50,115 nucleotides of DNA from an uncultured Chitinophagaceae bacterium. GTDB lineage: Bacteria; Bacteroidota; Bacteroidia; Chitinophagales; Chitinophagaceae. How positions within the stretch are numbered: the stretch's first letter is position 1; the number at the start of each line of letters is the position of its first letter. Both the position numbers and the translations under genes were made by a program. Below are positions 17,535 through 25,853 of this stretch, piece after piece. The stretch spans positions 1 through 50,115 of the forward strand of contig CAMPGT010000002.1 in NCBI GenBank assembly GCA_946885665.1, given 5' to 3'. A model generated the notes under the pieces. The model ran no database searches and was not told where the DNA came from. It worked only from the letters and a program-made list of their open reading frames with translations.

Positions 17535-20500
17535 GTGCGGAAGCTCCAGGTTTCATTTATTGTGCTGCTACTGCTGCTTGCACAATCTTTACTGGCACAG
17601 GAAGATAAGCTGTACCCTTTTGCGCACTATAATCTCAACAACGGACTTGCGGCATACAATGCCAATACCATCGTACAGGATCAACGCGGTTTTATCTGGA
17701 TTGGCACCATTAACGGCCTGCAACGTTTTGACGGCCACACCTTCATCACGTTTCGCCGTATCCCCGGCAACAGCAGGTCGCTGCCCGATAACTACATAGA
17801 TCACCTTTTCCTCGACAGTAAACAGAATCTGTGGCTGGTGCTCGGCAACGGGGAGATCGGCACCTTCGATACCCGCCGCTTTATTTTTAACAGGGTCAAA
17901 CTGGAAATCGACGACGACCGAACGCTGAGAGAGCCAAGGCGACTGGTTGAGGACGGCGAGGGAAACCTGATGTACATCATCTACGGGCACCAGGTTACCA
18001 CCTACGACAGCCACCTCCGGGAATTCTCTTCCAGGCACAATAAGCTTCGGCTGCCGCCGGGATGGAAAGCGATTTCGGTGGCCGACGACCCATCCGCCAA
18101 AAGACTCTGGATCGGCACCGACAGCGGCATATGCGTGTACGACCGGCGCGCCATGACCACCAGCTACCGCGGGCATAATCTGGAGAAGATCCGCTTTATC
18201 GATCGGTTTGGCGGAAGTATGCGGCACCAGAACATCATGATAGATGGTCGTTCGAGGCTGTGGTACACGATTAATGATCCCGTTACCGCGCTGCCGACAA
18301 TTAACTGCTACAATCTTGGCAGTGACTCGGTTTTACTTGGCCACGAAGCATTGCTCCCGCGACCGAAAACGGAATACGAGGTCAAAAGACTGCTTTGCCA
18401 GAAAGATGGAAACGTATGGCTCACGGGGGCCAATTCATTCCTTCATTTCAACGAACAGCAAAACAAATTTGTGCCTGTTTCGTCGGGTATAGCAGACAAC
18501 GAAATTGACTTCGAAGAGATTAATTATTTGTTTGAAGACAGAGAGAAAAACATTTGGCTCAGCACGGGCAACAATGGCGTGCACATTTTTAAACCGTCTC
18601 AGCCGCAATTTGGCAGCGTACGGCATTTTAACAGGTCGGCAGGCGATTATGATGAAGGCTCCGTCATCGCCCTGGCTCATGATGGCGCCGGCAACCTGCT
18701 GGCAGGAGTAAACGGCGACGGCCTGCATAGATACGATGCAGCGGTTAAAGAATTACCGGCAGCAGACTATACCGCCGATGAAAAAAAACCACACACCATC
18801 TGGAGCATCTGCCCCCTGCGCGACAAAAGATCCGTCTGGATGGGAACATCTTCGGGCGTCGTTGTTTATGACATCGCCGGCAGAACTGCGAAGCACCATA
18901 ATCCTTCTCCTTTTGCCAATAAGCTCGTGCGCACAATTGCGGAGGACCAGCGTGGCAATATTTGGTTAGGATTACCGGCCGCCGGTGTATTCAAATGGAA
19001 CCCCGACAAGGCAAAAGGAGATTTTGATAATGGGTTCGTTAGCATAGCGGGCACGCCTGATAATTTAATTGAAAAGATCACGGTCGACAGCAAAGGATTT
19101 GTGTGGGTGTGCACTTTGATGAACGGCGTGTATAAGATAGATCCGGCCACCGACAGCATTTTAATCCATCTTACCCACGACGGGCCCGCAGGGCAGCGGT
19201 TACTTTCCGACGCCGTGACCGATGCGTTCGAATACAACGACAGCATTATGGTGTTTCCAACGGGAGCCCTCAATTTTTATAATACGGTAACGCATACCGT
19301 AACGCCGGTGAGCTCTGCCGATGGCCTTCCTTCAGATATCGTGAGAAGCATTGAAAAAGATTCGCGAAACAATTTGTGGCTCGGCATGTTCAACGGCCTT
19401 TGCCGCATGAATGTTGAAAGAAACCGGTTCACTTATTACGACCGCAACGATGGGATGGTGAACGATAATTTCAATTATTCGAGTTCGAGCCATCTTCCAG
19501 ACGGCAGGTTGGTGTTTGGAACAACCACTAACTTAATCATATTTGATCCTGAACGACTGAACATTTCCAACGAGCCGCCCGATGTGTTGATCACCGAATT
19601 CAAGGTGATGAACAGGTCGCTGTCAGTAGATTCGTTGCAGCGCCTGCAAAAGATTGAATTGGGTCCCGACCAGGACTTTTTGACGATAGGGTTTTCCGGT
19701 TTGTCGTTTTATCCCAGGAAATGGTCGTACCAGTACAAGATGGTGGGCCTTGACAAAGAATGGAAGAACATCAGCAACCAGTTCCAGGTAAACTACAACT
19801 ACCTGCCGGCCGGAAAATATACTTTCCAGGTAAAAACGGAAAATGCAGACGGCATATCGAGTGAGCATATTGCGGAGCTGAAAATCGTTGTGGAACCGCC
19901 GCTGCTCAGGAGCTGGTGGTTTTACAGTATCGTTATTTTATTCGTAGCGTTAATTCTTTACCTGATTGACAAGGAAAGAATGAGGAAGAAGGAAATGATT
20001 GAGAAGACGAGGAATGACATTGCCGACAATTTGCATGGAGAGGTGAACACGGCACTCAACAAGATCAATATTCTCAGCGAGATAGCGAGGATCAAAGCCG
20101 AGAAGGAACCCGAGCGCGCTCCCGAATTTTTTGAGCAGATCCATAAAAAGAGCAGCGATATGATCGTCGCGATGGATGATATGCTTTGGAGCATCGCCCC
20201 GGAAAACGACAGCATGGGAAAGACCATCGAACGGTTGAGGGAATACGTTGACGCGATGAAAAGCCGGTACTCTGCGAGTATTGACGTCCTGGTAGATCCG
20301 GGGATCGAGAACCTTGTGATGAACATGAAGTTGCGTTACGAATTATATACACTGATGAAGGGCGGCATCCAGGCTGTAGTGGAAGCCGGAACCAAAAACT
20401 GCAAGGTGCATATCGGACGGCACAAAGAGGGGCTCTTGTACACCCTGGAAATTTCCAACAAAAACTGTGACCTGCAGCAGCTCAACAATCTCACGCAGCA

Positions 20501-20600
20501 GATTGAGCTCGAAAAGCGCCTCGACGCTATCGATGCAACGCTTACTTCCGAGATGCACAAGTTCACGTCGGTATTTGACCTGTACGTGCCGGTAAAGTAA
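17535..20600 (+). CDS. two-component propeller sensor with Y_Y_Y domain and degenerate histidine kinase domain
   Basis: I place the start at GTG 17535, giving MRKLQVSFIVLLLLLAQSLL as a good signal peptide; a TTG at 17502 would add 11 residues. The roughly 1021-residue protein has many Reg_prop propeller repeats (RGFIWIGTINGLQRFDG, KNIWLSTGNNGVHIF, NNLWLGMFNGLCRMN). A Y_Y_Y beta-sandwich (about 690-770), one transmembrane helix and a cytoplasmic kinase part follow. H834 sits in ADNLHGEVNTALNKINILSE, the dimerisation/phosphoacceptor helix. The ATPase part lacks a normal N-box (TLMKGGIQAVVEA) and the D-N-G-x-G box (ISNKNCD instead). It may therefore act as a partner or phosphatase rather than an autonomous kinase. 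It is convergent with the LytTR gene, with no gap. Confidence 0.88.
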   Translation: MRKLQVSFIVLLLLLAQSLLAQEDKLYPFAHYNLNNGLAAYNANTIVQDQRGFIWIGTINGLQRFDGHTFITFRRIPGNSRSLPDNYIDHLFLDSKQNLWLVLGNGEIGTFDTRRFIFNRVKLEIDDDRTLREPRRLVEDGEGNLMYIIYGHQVTTYDSHLREFSSRHNKLRLPPGWKAISVADDPSAKRLWIGTDSGICVYDRRAMTTSYRGHNLEKIRFIDRFGGSMRHQNIMIDGRSRLWYTINDPVTALPTINCYNLGSDSVLLGHEALLPRPKTEYEVKRLLCQKDGNVWLTGANSFLHFNEQQNKFVPVSSGIADNEIDFEEINYLFEDREKNIWLSTGNNGVHIFKPSQPQFGSVRHFNRSAGDYDEGSVIALAHDGAGNLLAGVNGDGLHRYDAAVKELPAADYTADEKKPHTIWSICPLRDKRSVWMGTSSGVVVYDIAGRTAKHHNPSPFANKLVRTIAEDQRGNIWLGLPAAGVFKWNPDKAKGDFDNGFVSIAGTPDNLIEKITVDSKGFVWVCTLMNGVYKIDPATDSILIHLTHDGPAGQRLLSDAVTDAFEYNDSIMVFPTGALNFYNTVTHTVTPVSSADGLPSDIVRSIEKDSRNNLWLGMFNGLCRMNVERNRFTYYDRNDGMVNDNFNYSSSSHLPDGRLVFGTTTNLIIFDPERLNISNEPPDVLITEFKVMNRSLSVDSLQRLQKIELGPDQDFLTIGFSGLSFYPRKWSYQYKMVGLDKEWKNISNQFQVNYNYLPAGKYTFQVKTENADGISSEHIAELKIVVEPPLLRSWWFYSIVILFVALILYLIDKERMRKKEMIEKTRNDIADNLHGEVNTALNKINILSEIARIKAEKEPERAPEFFEQIHKKSSDMIVAMDDMLWSIAPENDSMGKTIERLREYVDAMKSRYSASIDVLVDPGIENLVMNMKLRYELYTLMKGGIQAVVEAGTKNCKVHIGRHKEGLLYTLEISNKNCDLQQLNNLTQQIELEKRLDAIDATLTSEMHKFTSVFDLYVPVK

Positions 20601-21371
20601 TTACTTACCCATCCACTTTTTGAAATCCATCACTTTTTCGCGGCTCACCAGCGCTTCTTTGTCGACAGCCGGTTTGAGGTGAAGCAACAGGCGGTTGCCG
20701 AAATAATCGTGTATCTGGTCGATGCTGTCGATCGAAACATAAAAAGAACGGCTGATACGGAAGTATTTGTCGGGATCGAGCATTTCCGACAGTTCGTCCA
20801 TCGTGTAGTCCACCACGAATTTTCGGTTGTCGGTGGTTTTGAAAAAGTTGAGCCGGCCGTCACTGTAGAAGTAAGCGATATCATCCACTTCGATGCTCAC
20901 CAGTTTTTGTGCCTGCTTAACCAGGAACCTTTTCCTGAATTCTTTGGGCTGCAGCTTTGTTTGTAGTTCTTTTATCAGCGTGTTGATGTCATTATTGTTT
21001 TTCGACGTGCCGTTACCTTTCAGCAATTTATATTTATTGAGGGCCGCTTCCAGTTCGTCTTTCTGAACCGGCTTAAGCAGGTAATCAACGCTGTTTACCT
21101 TGAACGCCTTAAGGGCGTACTCGTCGTAAGAAGTGATGAATATCACCGGTGCCTTTACCTCGGTGAGGTTAAATATCTCGAAGCTTTGCCCGTCGGCAAG
21201 TTCGATATCCATGAGGATAAGATCCGGTGACGGATTTTCCTTGAGAAAGTCAACGGTGTCCTGTATGCTTTCCGTAACGCCCGACACTTCTACCATTTTA
21301 TCGATGGAGAGCAATGTCTTCTGCAATTTTTTTACGGCCAGGTCTTCGTCTTCAACTATTAAAATCTTCAT
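20601..21371 (-). CDS. LytTR-family response regulator
   Basis: The 256-residue product has an N-terminal receiver with acidic pocket E7-D8-E9, phosphoacceptor D55 (LILMDIELADG) and a conserved K near residue 103 (LLKPVQ). A LytTR DNA-binding domain occupies residues 150-256 (VSIEVDDIAYFYSDGR, FRISRSFYVSIDSID). It is the last gene of a three-gene unit behind two LytS-type kinases, with 21 bases separating it from the nearer one. It is the natural candidate to bind the ATGAATTG-type direct repeats at both ends of this block. Signal and phosphodonor are inferred from neighbourhood only. Confidence 0.95.
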   Translation of the reverse strand: MKILIVEDEDLAVKKLQKTLLSIDKMVEVSGVTESIQDTVDFLKENPSPDLILMDIELADGQSFEIFNLTEVKAPVIFITSYDEYALKAFKVNSVDYLLKPVQKDELEAALNKYKLLKGNGTSKNNNDINTLIKELQTKLQPKEFRKRFLVKQAQKLVSIEVDDIAYFYSDGRLNFFKTTDNRKFVVDYTMDELSEMLDPDKYFRISRSFYVSIDSIDQIHDYFGNRLLLHLKPAVDKEALVSREKVMDFKKWMGK

Positions 21372-21392
21372 AACAGAGTTTTAGGGTAATTA

Positions 21393-22445
21393 TTAATTTT
21401 TCGAAGCGTGATTGTTCCAGATCAGCGGAAGGACCACTGTGAAATTTCGTTCGTCCTCCATCACCTGGAATCCCGCCTGCTTTAACAAGCTGTATTTTGC
21501 CCGTATATTTTCCAATCCAACTTTATTGCTGGGCGCTTTCACCGCCCTGCGAATCATCGTATTGTTAACCACGAGCTTGTTGCCCGCGATGGTGAAGATG
21601 TCAATTTCGAGTGGCGCCGTTTTGGAAACCACATTGTGCTTCACTACATTTTCGACCAGCAACTGTAACGAAAGAGAGGGCAGCAGGTAAGGTTCATATC
21701 GCTTGTCTATTTGCATATTCAGATGCACCGCGTCGCCATGTCGCGTTTCCAGCAATTTGAAATATGATTTGATGAATTGGAGTTCATTTTCGAGCGTGCT
21801 GAGGCCGTCGTCGTTATTCTGCAGCAGGTAGCGGTACACCTTGCTCAACTCGTTCAGAAAGACTTCGGCCTGCGCCCTGTTTTCGACTATCAGGGAAGAA
21901 AGCGTGTTAAAGCAATTGAACAAAAAGTGCGGGTTCACCTGGCTCTTGAGCGTGTCGAACTCCTGCTGCATGGCAATTTGTTTCATCGCCTCCTTCTCTT
22001 CAATGCTTTCCTTGTATTTTTCCATCACATAGTCGGATTCAAAAAGGGTTTCGAAAACCAGGTTCACGCCAAAGCCGACAAGTAAACCGAGCTTCAGGTC
22101 GTCATAGTTCAAAGTGTAGCCAAGAATGTGGAACATATCATATATAAGAAAAATAACCAGCACGCTGAACGACATGAAGGGAACAACACACAGCGCTATC
22201 AGCGCCACACGGGTTGAGGCATGCTTCAGTCCCGGGTATTTTTGCCGGATGATGTGGGTGATGACAACGTGCATGCTCCAGGAAAGGACACCAATCGCGT
22301 AGATGACCGGGAAAGATACCAGCCATATTCTCAGTTCCTGGAACACCCGTTCGTCGTAAATGATGTAATTGAGAAGAAAATCAATTATCGGCATGGATGC
22401 GATAAAGCTGAAGGTTTGCAGTCTCGTGGGTTTGAAGTGATTCAT
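21393..22445 (-). CDS. LytS-type sensor histidine kinase (His_kinase family)
   Basis: The 350-residue protein has about four N-terminal transmembrane helices, a short coiled stretch (EEKEAMKQIAMQQEF) and the His_kinase motif NPHFLFN with H173. The ATPase part has a good N-box (LQLLVENVVKHNV) and a G2-like VGLENIRAKY, but the D-x-G-x-G box reads VNNTMIRR. It should phosphorylate the LytTR regulator encoded next. Its ATG overlaps the stop of the upstream kinase gene by four bases (ATGA), showing translational coupling. It is the same length as that neighbour with the phospho-His at the same position, so the two look like tandem paralogues. Confidence 0.92.
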   Translation of the reverse strand: MNHFKPTRLQTFSFIASMPIIDFLLNYIIYDERVFQELRIWLVSFPVIYAIGVLSWSMHVVITHIIRQKYPGLKHASTRVALIALCVVPFMSFSVLVIFLIYDMFHILGYTLNYDDLKLGLLVGFGVNLVFETLFESDYVMEKYKESIEEKEAMKQIAMQQEFDTLKSQVNPHFLFNCFNTLSSLIVENRAQAEVFLNELSKVYRYLLQNNDDGLSTLENELQFIKSYFKLLETRHGDAVHLNMQIDKRYEPYLLPSLSLQLLVENVVKHNVVSKTAPLEIDIFTIAGNKLVVNNTMIRRAVKAPSNKVGLENIRAKYSLLKQAGFQVMEDERNFTVVLPLIWNNHASKN

Positions 22446-23494
22446 AGCGCCATTTTTTCTTCTTTAACAATCAATGGCACTTTTATCGTCCGGTCCACTC
22501 CGTCATCGCTTATCGTAATGGGCGCCGCGTGCATCAGCCTGTATTTTTCAACCAGGTTATCCAGGTAAGATTCTATGTCGGGCTTGTCTGCGCCGATCTT
22601 TCTCTGCATGGAGTGCCTGACAACGAGGTCGCCTTCGTCGATGGTAATAAAAAGTTTCAGAGGTGAAGCCTTGCTGAATGCGTTCTGCATGATCGCATTC
22701 TCAAAAATTGCCTGTAAAGTAAGGGGTGCAAGAGATAGCCATCTTTTTTCCTCGCCCACATTTATGGTTAACTGAACAGCATTGGTGTAGCGCGTGCTTA
22801 AAAGATAGAAATACGATTCGATAAACGAAAGCTCTGTTTCCAGCAAAACAAGCTGGTCGTCGTCGTTCCGGAGCATATACCGGTAAATCTTGCTCATTTC
22901 ATCGAGGAATTTCTCGGCGGTAGCGGCATCTTCGTTGATGAGGCTCGATAAAGTGTTAAGGCTGTTGAAGAGAAAGTGCGGATTTATCTGGCTCTTCAAC
23001 CCGAACAACTGGCTTTGTTTGTACGAAATGGCCGCCTGTTCGGTCTCTTTCAGGTTTGCCTTCCACTCTTCATACCGGGCAATGCCTTCGTGCAAAAAGG
23101 TGAGAAAGATATTGATAATGCCCATGCATACATAAGCCCATATAAAACCGTTTTCATTGAACGAGTAGCCATAAAAACCGGTCGCCTCGTAGCCACTGAA
23201 AAGAGAATACAGGAACAGGCCGGTAATGATCAGGAACATCAGGATCATCAGCGAGAGCCGCCTGATGAGTTGTTTTTCATAAGGGAACCTGGCTTTGAGG
23301 GTAACGGCAATGTAACCGCAAATGATGAAATCAATGGACGAGGCGAGGGCGGTAAGTACCGTGGCCAGCAAAAACTGGTGCCAACTGTCGAAATATTGCC
23401 TGCCGAATATGAACGAGTTCAATATCACCGAAAAAGGAAATATCACCCATACCAGCACCTGGTAGTCCTTGCTTGTATATTTTGGTAGTTTCAT
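22442..23494 (-). CDS. LytS-type sensor histidine kinase, paralogue of the next gene
   Basis: The 350-residue membrane protein has about four N-terminal helices and NPHFLFN with H173, exactly as in the adjacent kinase. Its ATPase domain is less complete. An N-box-like IFENAIMQNAF is present, but the D-x-G-x-G region reads RHSMQRKI and the G2 region (ESYLDNLVEKYRLM) lacks the usual glycines. It may heterodimerise with the second kinase and serve as sensor or phosphoacceptor (inference). It is the first gene of the kinase-kinase-LytTR operon. The 231-base upstream gap, shared with the divergent TonB receptor, contains three ATGAAnTG boxes oriented toward this gene. Confidence 0.92.
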   Translation of the reverse strand: MKLPKYTSKDYQVLVWVIFPFSVILNSFIFGRQYFDSWHQFLLATVLTALASSIDFIICGYIAVTLKARFPYEKQLIRRLSLMILMFLIITGLFLYSLFSGYEATGFYGYSFNENGFIWAYVCMGIINIFLTFLHEGIARYEEWKANLKETEQAAISYKQSQLFGLKSQINPHFLFNSLNTLSSLINEDAATAEKFLDEMSKIYRYMLRNDDDQLVLLETELSFIESYFYLLSTRYTNAVQLTINVGEEKRWLSLAPLTLQAIFENAIMQNAFSKASPLKLFITIDEGDLVVRHSMQRKIGADKPDIESYLDNLVEKYRLMHAAPITISDDGVDRTIKVPLIVKEEKMAL

Positions 23495-23544
23495 CGTCTT
23501 CTTTCAATTTAACATGTTTTAAGATTCACCGTCAGCGGCTCCGC

Positions 23545-23593
23545 ATGAAATGTCCAAAAAGTGCATGAATTGAGGAAAACGGTGGATGAATTG
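23545..23593 (-). promoter_or_regulatory. LytTR-like direct repeats, three boxes upstream of kinase operon
   Basis: ATGAAATG (23545-23552), ATGAATTG (23565-23572) and ATGAATTG (23586-23593) repeat at 20 and 21 bases. The last two share the exact 13-base spacer seen at 17468-17496. On the minus strand the copies read CA[AT]TTCAT, pointing toward the kinase gene that starts at 23494. This suggests autoregulation of the operon by its LytTR regulator. Confidence 0.6.
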
Positions 23594-23632
23594 TAAAACG
23601 GGCGCCTTAAACCGCTTTTTTAGGGTGGTGTA

Positions 23633-23661
23633 CAGTTCATTCGCCAAATCCTGCAATTCAT
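23633..23661 (+). promoter_or_regulatory. LytTR-like direct repeats, two boxes upstream of TonB receptor
   Basis: CAGTTCAT (23633-23640) and CAATTCAT (23654-23661) repeat at 21 bases on the plus strand, opposite in orientation to the three boxes at 23545-23593 and pointing toward the TonB receptor gene at 23726. The first copy extended (reverse strand AATGAACTGT) matches the published LytTR consensus at nine of ten positions by my reading. Between the two box sets the divergent region appears to have one set per gene. Confidence 0.6.
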
Positions 23662-23725
23662 TACCGAAACGGTTTCCTGCCGGGCGTTCCCGCAGTTTCT
23701 TCGTGCTCCGATAAATAAAACAGGC

Positions 23726-25852
23726 ATGACAACGAAACTGATTTTTGGAGCAATGCTGCTGGCGGCAAGTGCAGCTCACGGGCAGACGACCCGCAGGGAA
23801 GTAGTGGACACGCTGCCCGTTTCGATACTCGATGAGGTGGTGATATCGGTGAACCGCGAGGCTGTAAAACGGTCGGAAGCGCCTGTGGCCATTACGCGGC
23901 TGAGCGCAAAAATTATCCAGGAAACAAGGGCCACCTCCATCGACCAGCTACTGAATAAAGTTAGCGGCGTAAACATGGTGAGCCTCGGCAACGAGCAACA
24001 CCAAATGAGCATCAGGCAGCCCATCACTACAAAAAGCTTTTTTCTCTACCTCGAAGATGGCATACCCATCCGCACCACCGGTCTTTTCAACCACAATGCG
24101 CTTTTGGAGATCAACATGGCCGCGGTAAAAAATATCGAAGTCATCAAAGGACCTTCCTCTTCGTTCTACGGCAGTGAGGCCATTGGCGGCGTTGTGAATT
24201 TTATTACCGTTTCGCCCACGGGCCGGCCGGAATTGCGGCTTTCGGCACAGGGCAACAACATCGGCTACAAAAGGCACGAACTGCAGAGCAGTTTCAAAAC
24301 AGGCAACTGGGGCTTTGCATTGTCGGGTTACCACGCCGATAAAAACAATGCATATCTCGACAACAATGATTTTCATAAATCCACGGTTACGGCGCGGGTG
24401 GACTATCATTTTTCCGATGCCACCTCACTGGTCAACAAGATTAGCTGGGTGGATTACTTCAGCGAAATGCCGGGCGGCATAGACAGCCTGATGTTTGCCA
24501 AAAGGCAATTTGTTAATCCGCAAACCTTCACCTACCGCAAAGTGAGGGCCCTGCGATACCATTCAACGCTTGCGCATCGCTGGAGCGATGCAGCGAAGAC
24601 GTCACTAAGCATCATCTACCGGAACAATAGCATCGGCCAAAATCCCGCCTATAGGGTAAAGGACGACTACCGGAAATCTGCCGCAGGATGGAAAGGGAAA
24701 AAGGAAGTAGCGCACGGCGAAATAAATAACAGCACGTTCAACAGTTACGCCTTCATCGCCCAGCACCGGCAAAGCCTGCGCTGGAAGAATGCCGTGCTAA
24801 TTGGTGGCGTGAGCCTTGATGCGAGCCCGTCGGCTTACGAAGCAGAATATATAAGGATCAAAAAAGATTCGGTTAGCGGTAAATACACAGGTTTCCAGAA
24901 AATGGACAGCGTTCTGTCGAACTATGCCACGAATATTACGAATTACGCGGGCTACGTTAATGTTGAACTCAGCCCCGTTGAAAATTTAAGGCTCGTGGCT
25001 TCTTTGCGGTATGATGGTTTCAGGTATCGGTTCAACAACCATTTGCAGCCATCATCGTTCAGCGGTTCGGCCGATACAGTTAATCATTTCAACCGCATCA
25101 GTTCAAAAATAGGCGCCACCTACAATTTTTCAAGAAGGGTGGGCGTGTATGCCAATTACAGCGAAGGATTTATTCCGCCGCAGGTTACCGAAATGTACAC
25201 CGGGGTTAAAGTGCCTTACCTCCAGCCGTCGGTAGCCCGTAATTATGAGGTGGGAGGATGGATGGAAATTATCAGGGGCGTATTAACGGCAGACGTCAGT
25301 GTTTATGAATTGACCAGCACCAACGAGGTAATATCAGCTAAGATGGACGATGGTTCGTTTGAAAATGTGAATGCCGGGAAAACGTCGCATAAAGGAATTG
25401 AACTTGGGGTGAACGTAAGACCGGCAAAATCAGTTTCATTCCGGTGGAGCGGAGCCTTTAGCAGGCACACGTTTGTGAATTACGTGGAAAAAGGCGCTGA
25501 TTATGGCGGTAACGACATGAGTGGCGCCCCTAAACTTACCTACAACACTGAGGTATGGTACAGGCCGTCATTTGCCAGGGGCTTGCGCCTGGGCGCCGAA
25601 TTGCAGCACGTGGGCAAATATTTTGCCGACCCAAAAAATACCGCTGTCTATAAGGGATACACTGTGCTGCATTTGAGAGCGGGATATACGTACAGGTCTG
25701 TGGAAGTATGGATAAATGCCATGAACGTGGCCGATAACTATTACGCCACAAACGTAAGCAAGAGCGCATGGGGGTATAGTTATACGCTTGCCGACCCCAG
25801 GAGTTTTAACGTTGGCATTGCGTACGATTTCGGAAACCTTTTCAGCAAATAA
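23726..25852 (+). CDS. TonB-dependent outer-membrane receptor
   Basis: The 708-residue product has a signal peptide ending at AHGQ. A plug domain (about 35-165) contains ILDEVVISVNREAVKRSEAPVAIT and IEVIKGPSSSFYGSEAIGGVVNFIT. The beta-barrel ends in GIAYDFGNLFSK. It is a classical siderophore/metal/cobalamin-type receptor rather than SusC, lacking the carboxypeptidase-like domain. The next gene, a Cys-rich propeller protein, begins one base after its stop, so the pair is an operon. LytTR-like boxes lie upstream. The substrate is not visible; copper supply for NosZ is one possibility, drawn only from neighbourhood. Confidence 0.93.
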   Translation: MTTKLIFGAMLLAASAAHGQTTRREVVDTLPVSILDEVVISVNREAVKRSEAPVAITRLSAKIIQETRATSIDQLLNKVSGVNMVSLGNEQHQMSIRQPITTKSFFLYLEDGIPIRTTGLFNHNALLEINMAAVKNIEVIKGPSSSFYGSEAIGGVVNFITVSPTGRPELRLSAQGNNIGYKRHELQSSFKTGNWGFALSGYHADKNNAYLDNNDFHKSTVTARVDYHFSDATSLVNKISWVDYFSEMPGGIDSLMFAKRQFVNPQTFTYRKVRALRYHSTLAHRWSDAAKTSLSIIYRNNSIGQNPAYRVKDDYRKSAAGWKGKKEVAHGEINNSTFNSYAFIAQHRQSLRWKNAVLIGGVSLDASPSAYEAEYIRIKKDSVSGKYTGFQKMDSVLSNYATNITNYAGYVNVELSPVENLRLVASLRYDGFRYRFNNHLQPSSFSGSADTVNHFNRISSKIGATYNFSRRVGVYANYSEGFIPPQVTEMYTGVKVPYLQPSVARNYEVGGWMEIIRGVLTADVSVYELTSTNEVISAKMDDGSFENVNAGKTSHKGIELGVNVRPAKSVSFRWSGAFSRHTFVNYVEKGADYGGNDMSGAPKLTYNTEVWYRPSFARGLRLGAELQHVGKYFADPKNTAVYKGYTVLHLRAGYTYRSVEVWINAMNVADNYYATNVSKSAWGYSYTLADPRSFNVGIAYDFGNLFSK

Positions 25853-25853
25853 T

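Noticed and set aside
20596..20605. Palindrome AGTAATTACT at the junction of the sensor and LytTR genes
   Set aside because: It arises from the two abutting stop codons TAA and TTA (complement); no stem or T-tract that would make a terminator.
23519..23779. 86-residue minus-strand open frame between the kinase and TonB receptor genes
   Set aside because: It overlaps the receptor's start, has no recognisable domain, and its sequence covers the LytTR-like repeat region; composition looks like chance.
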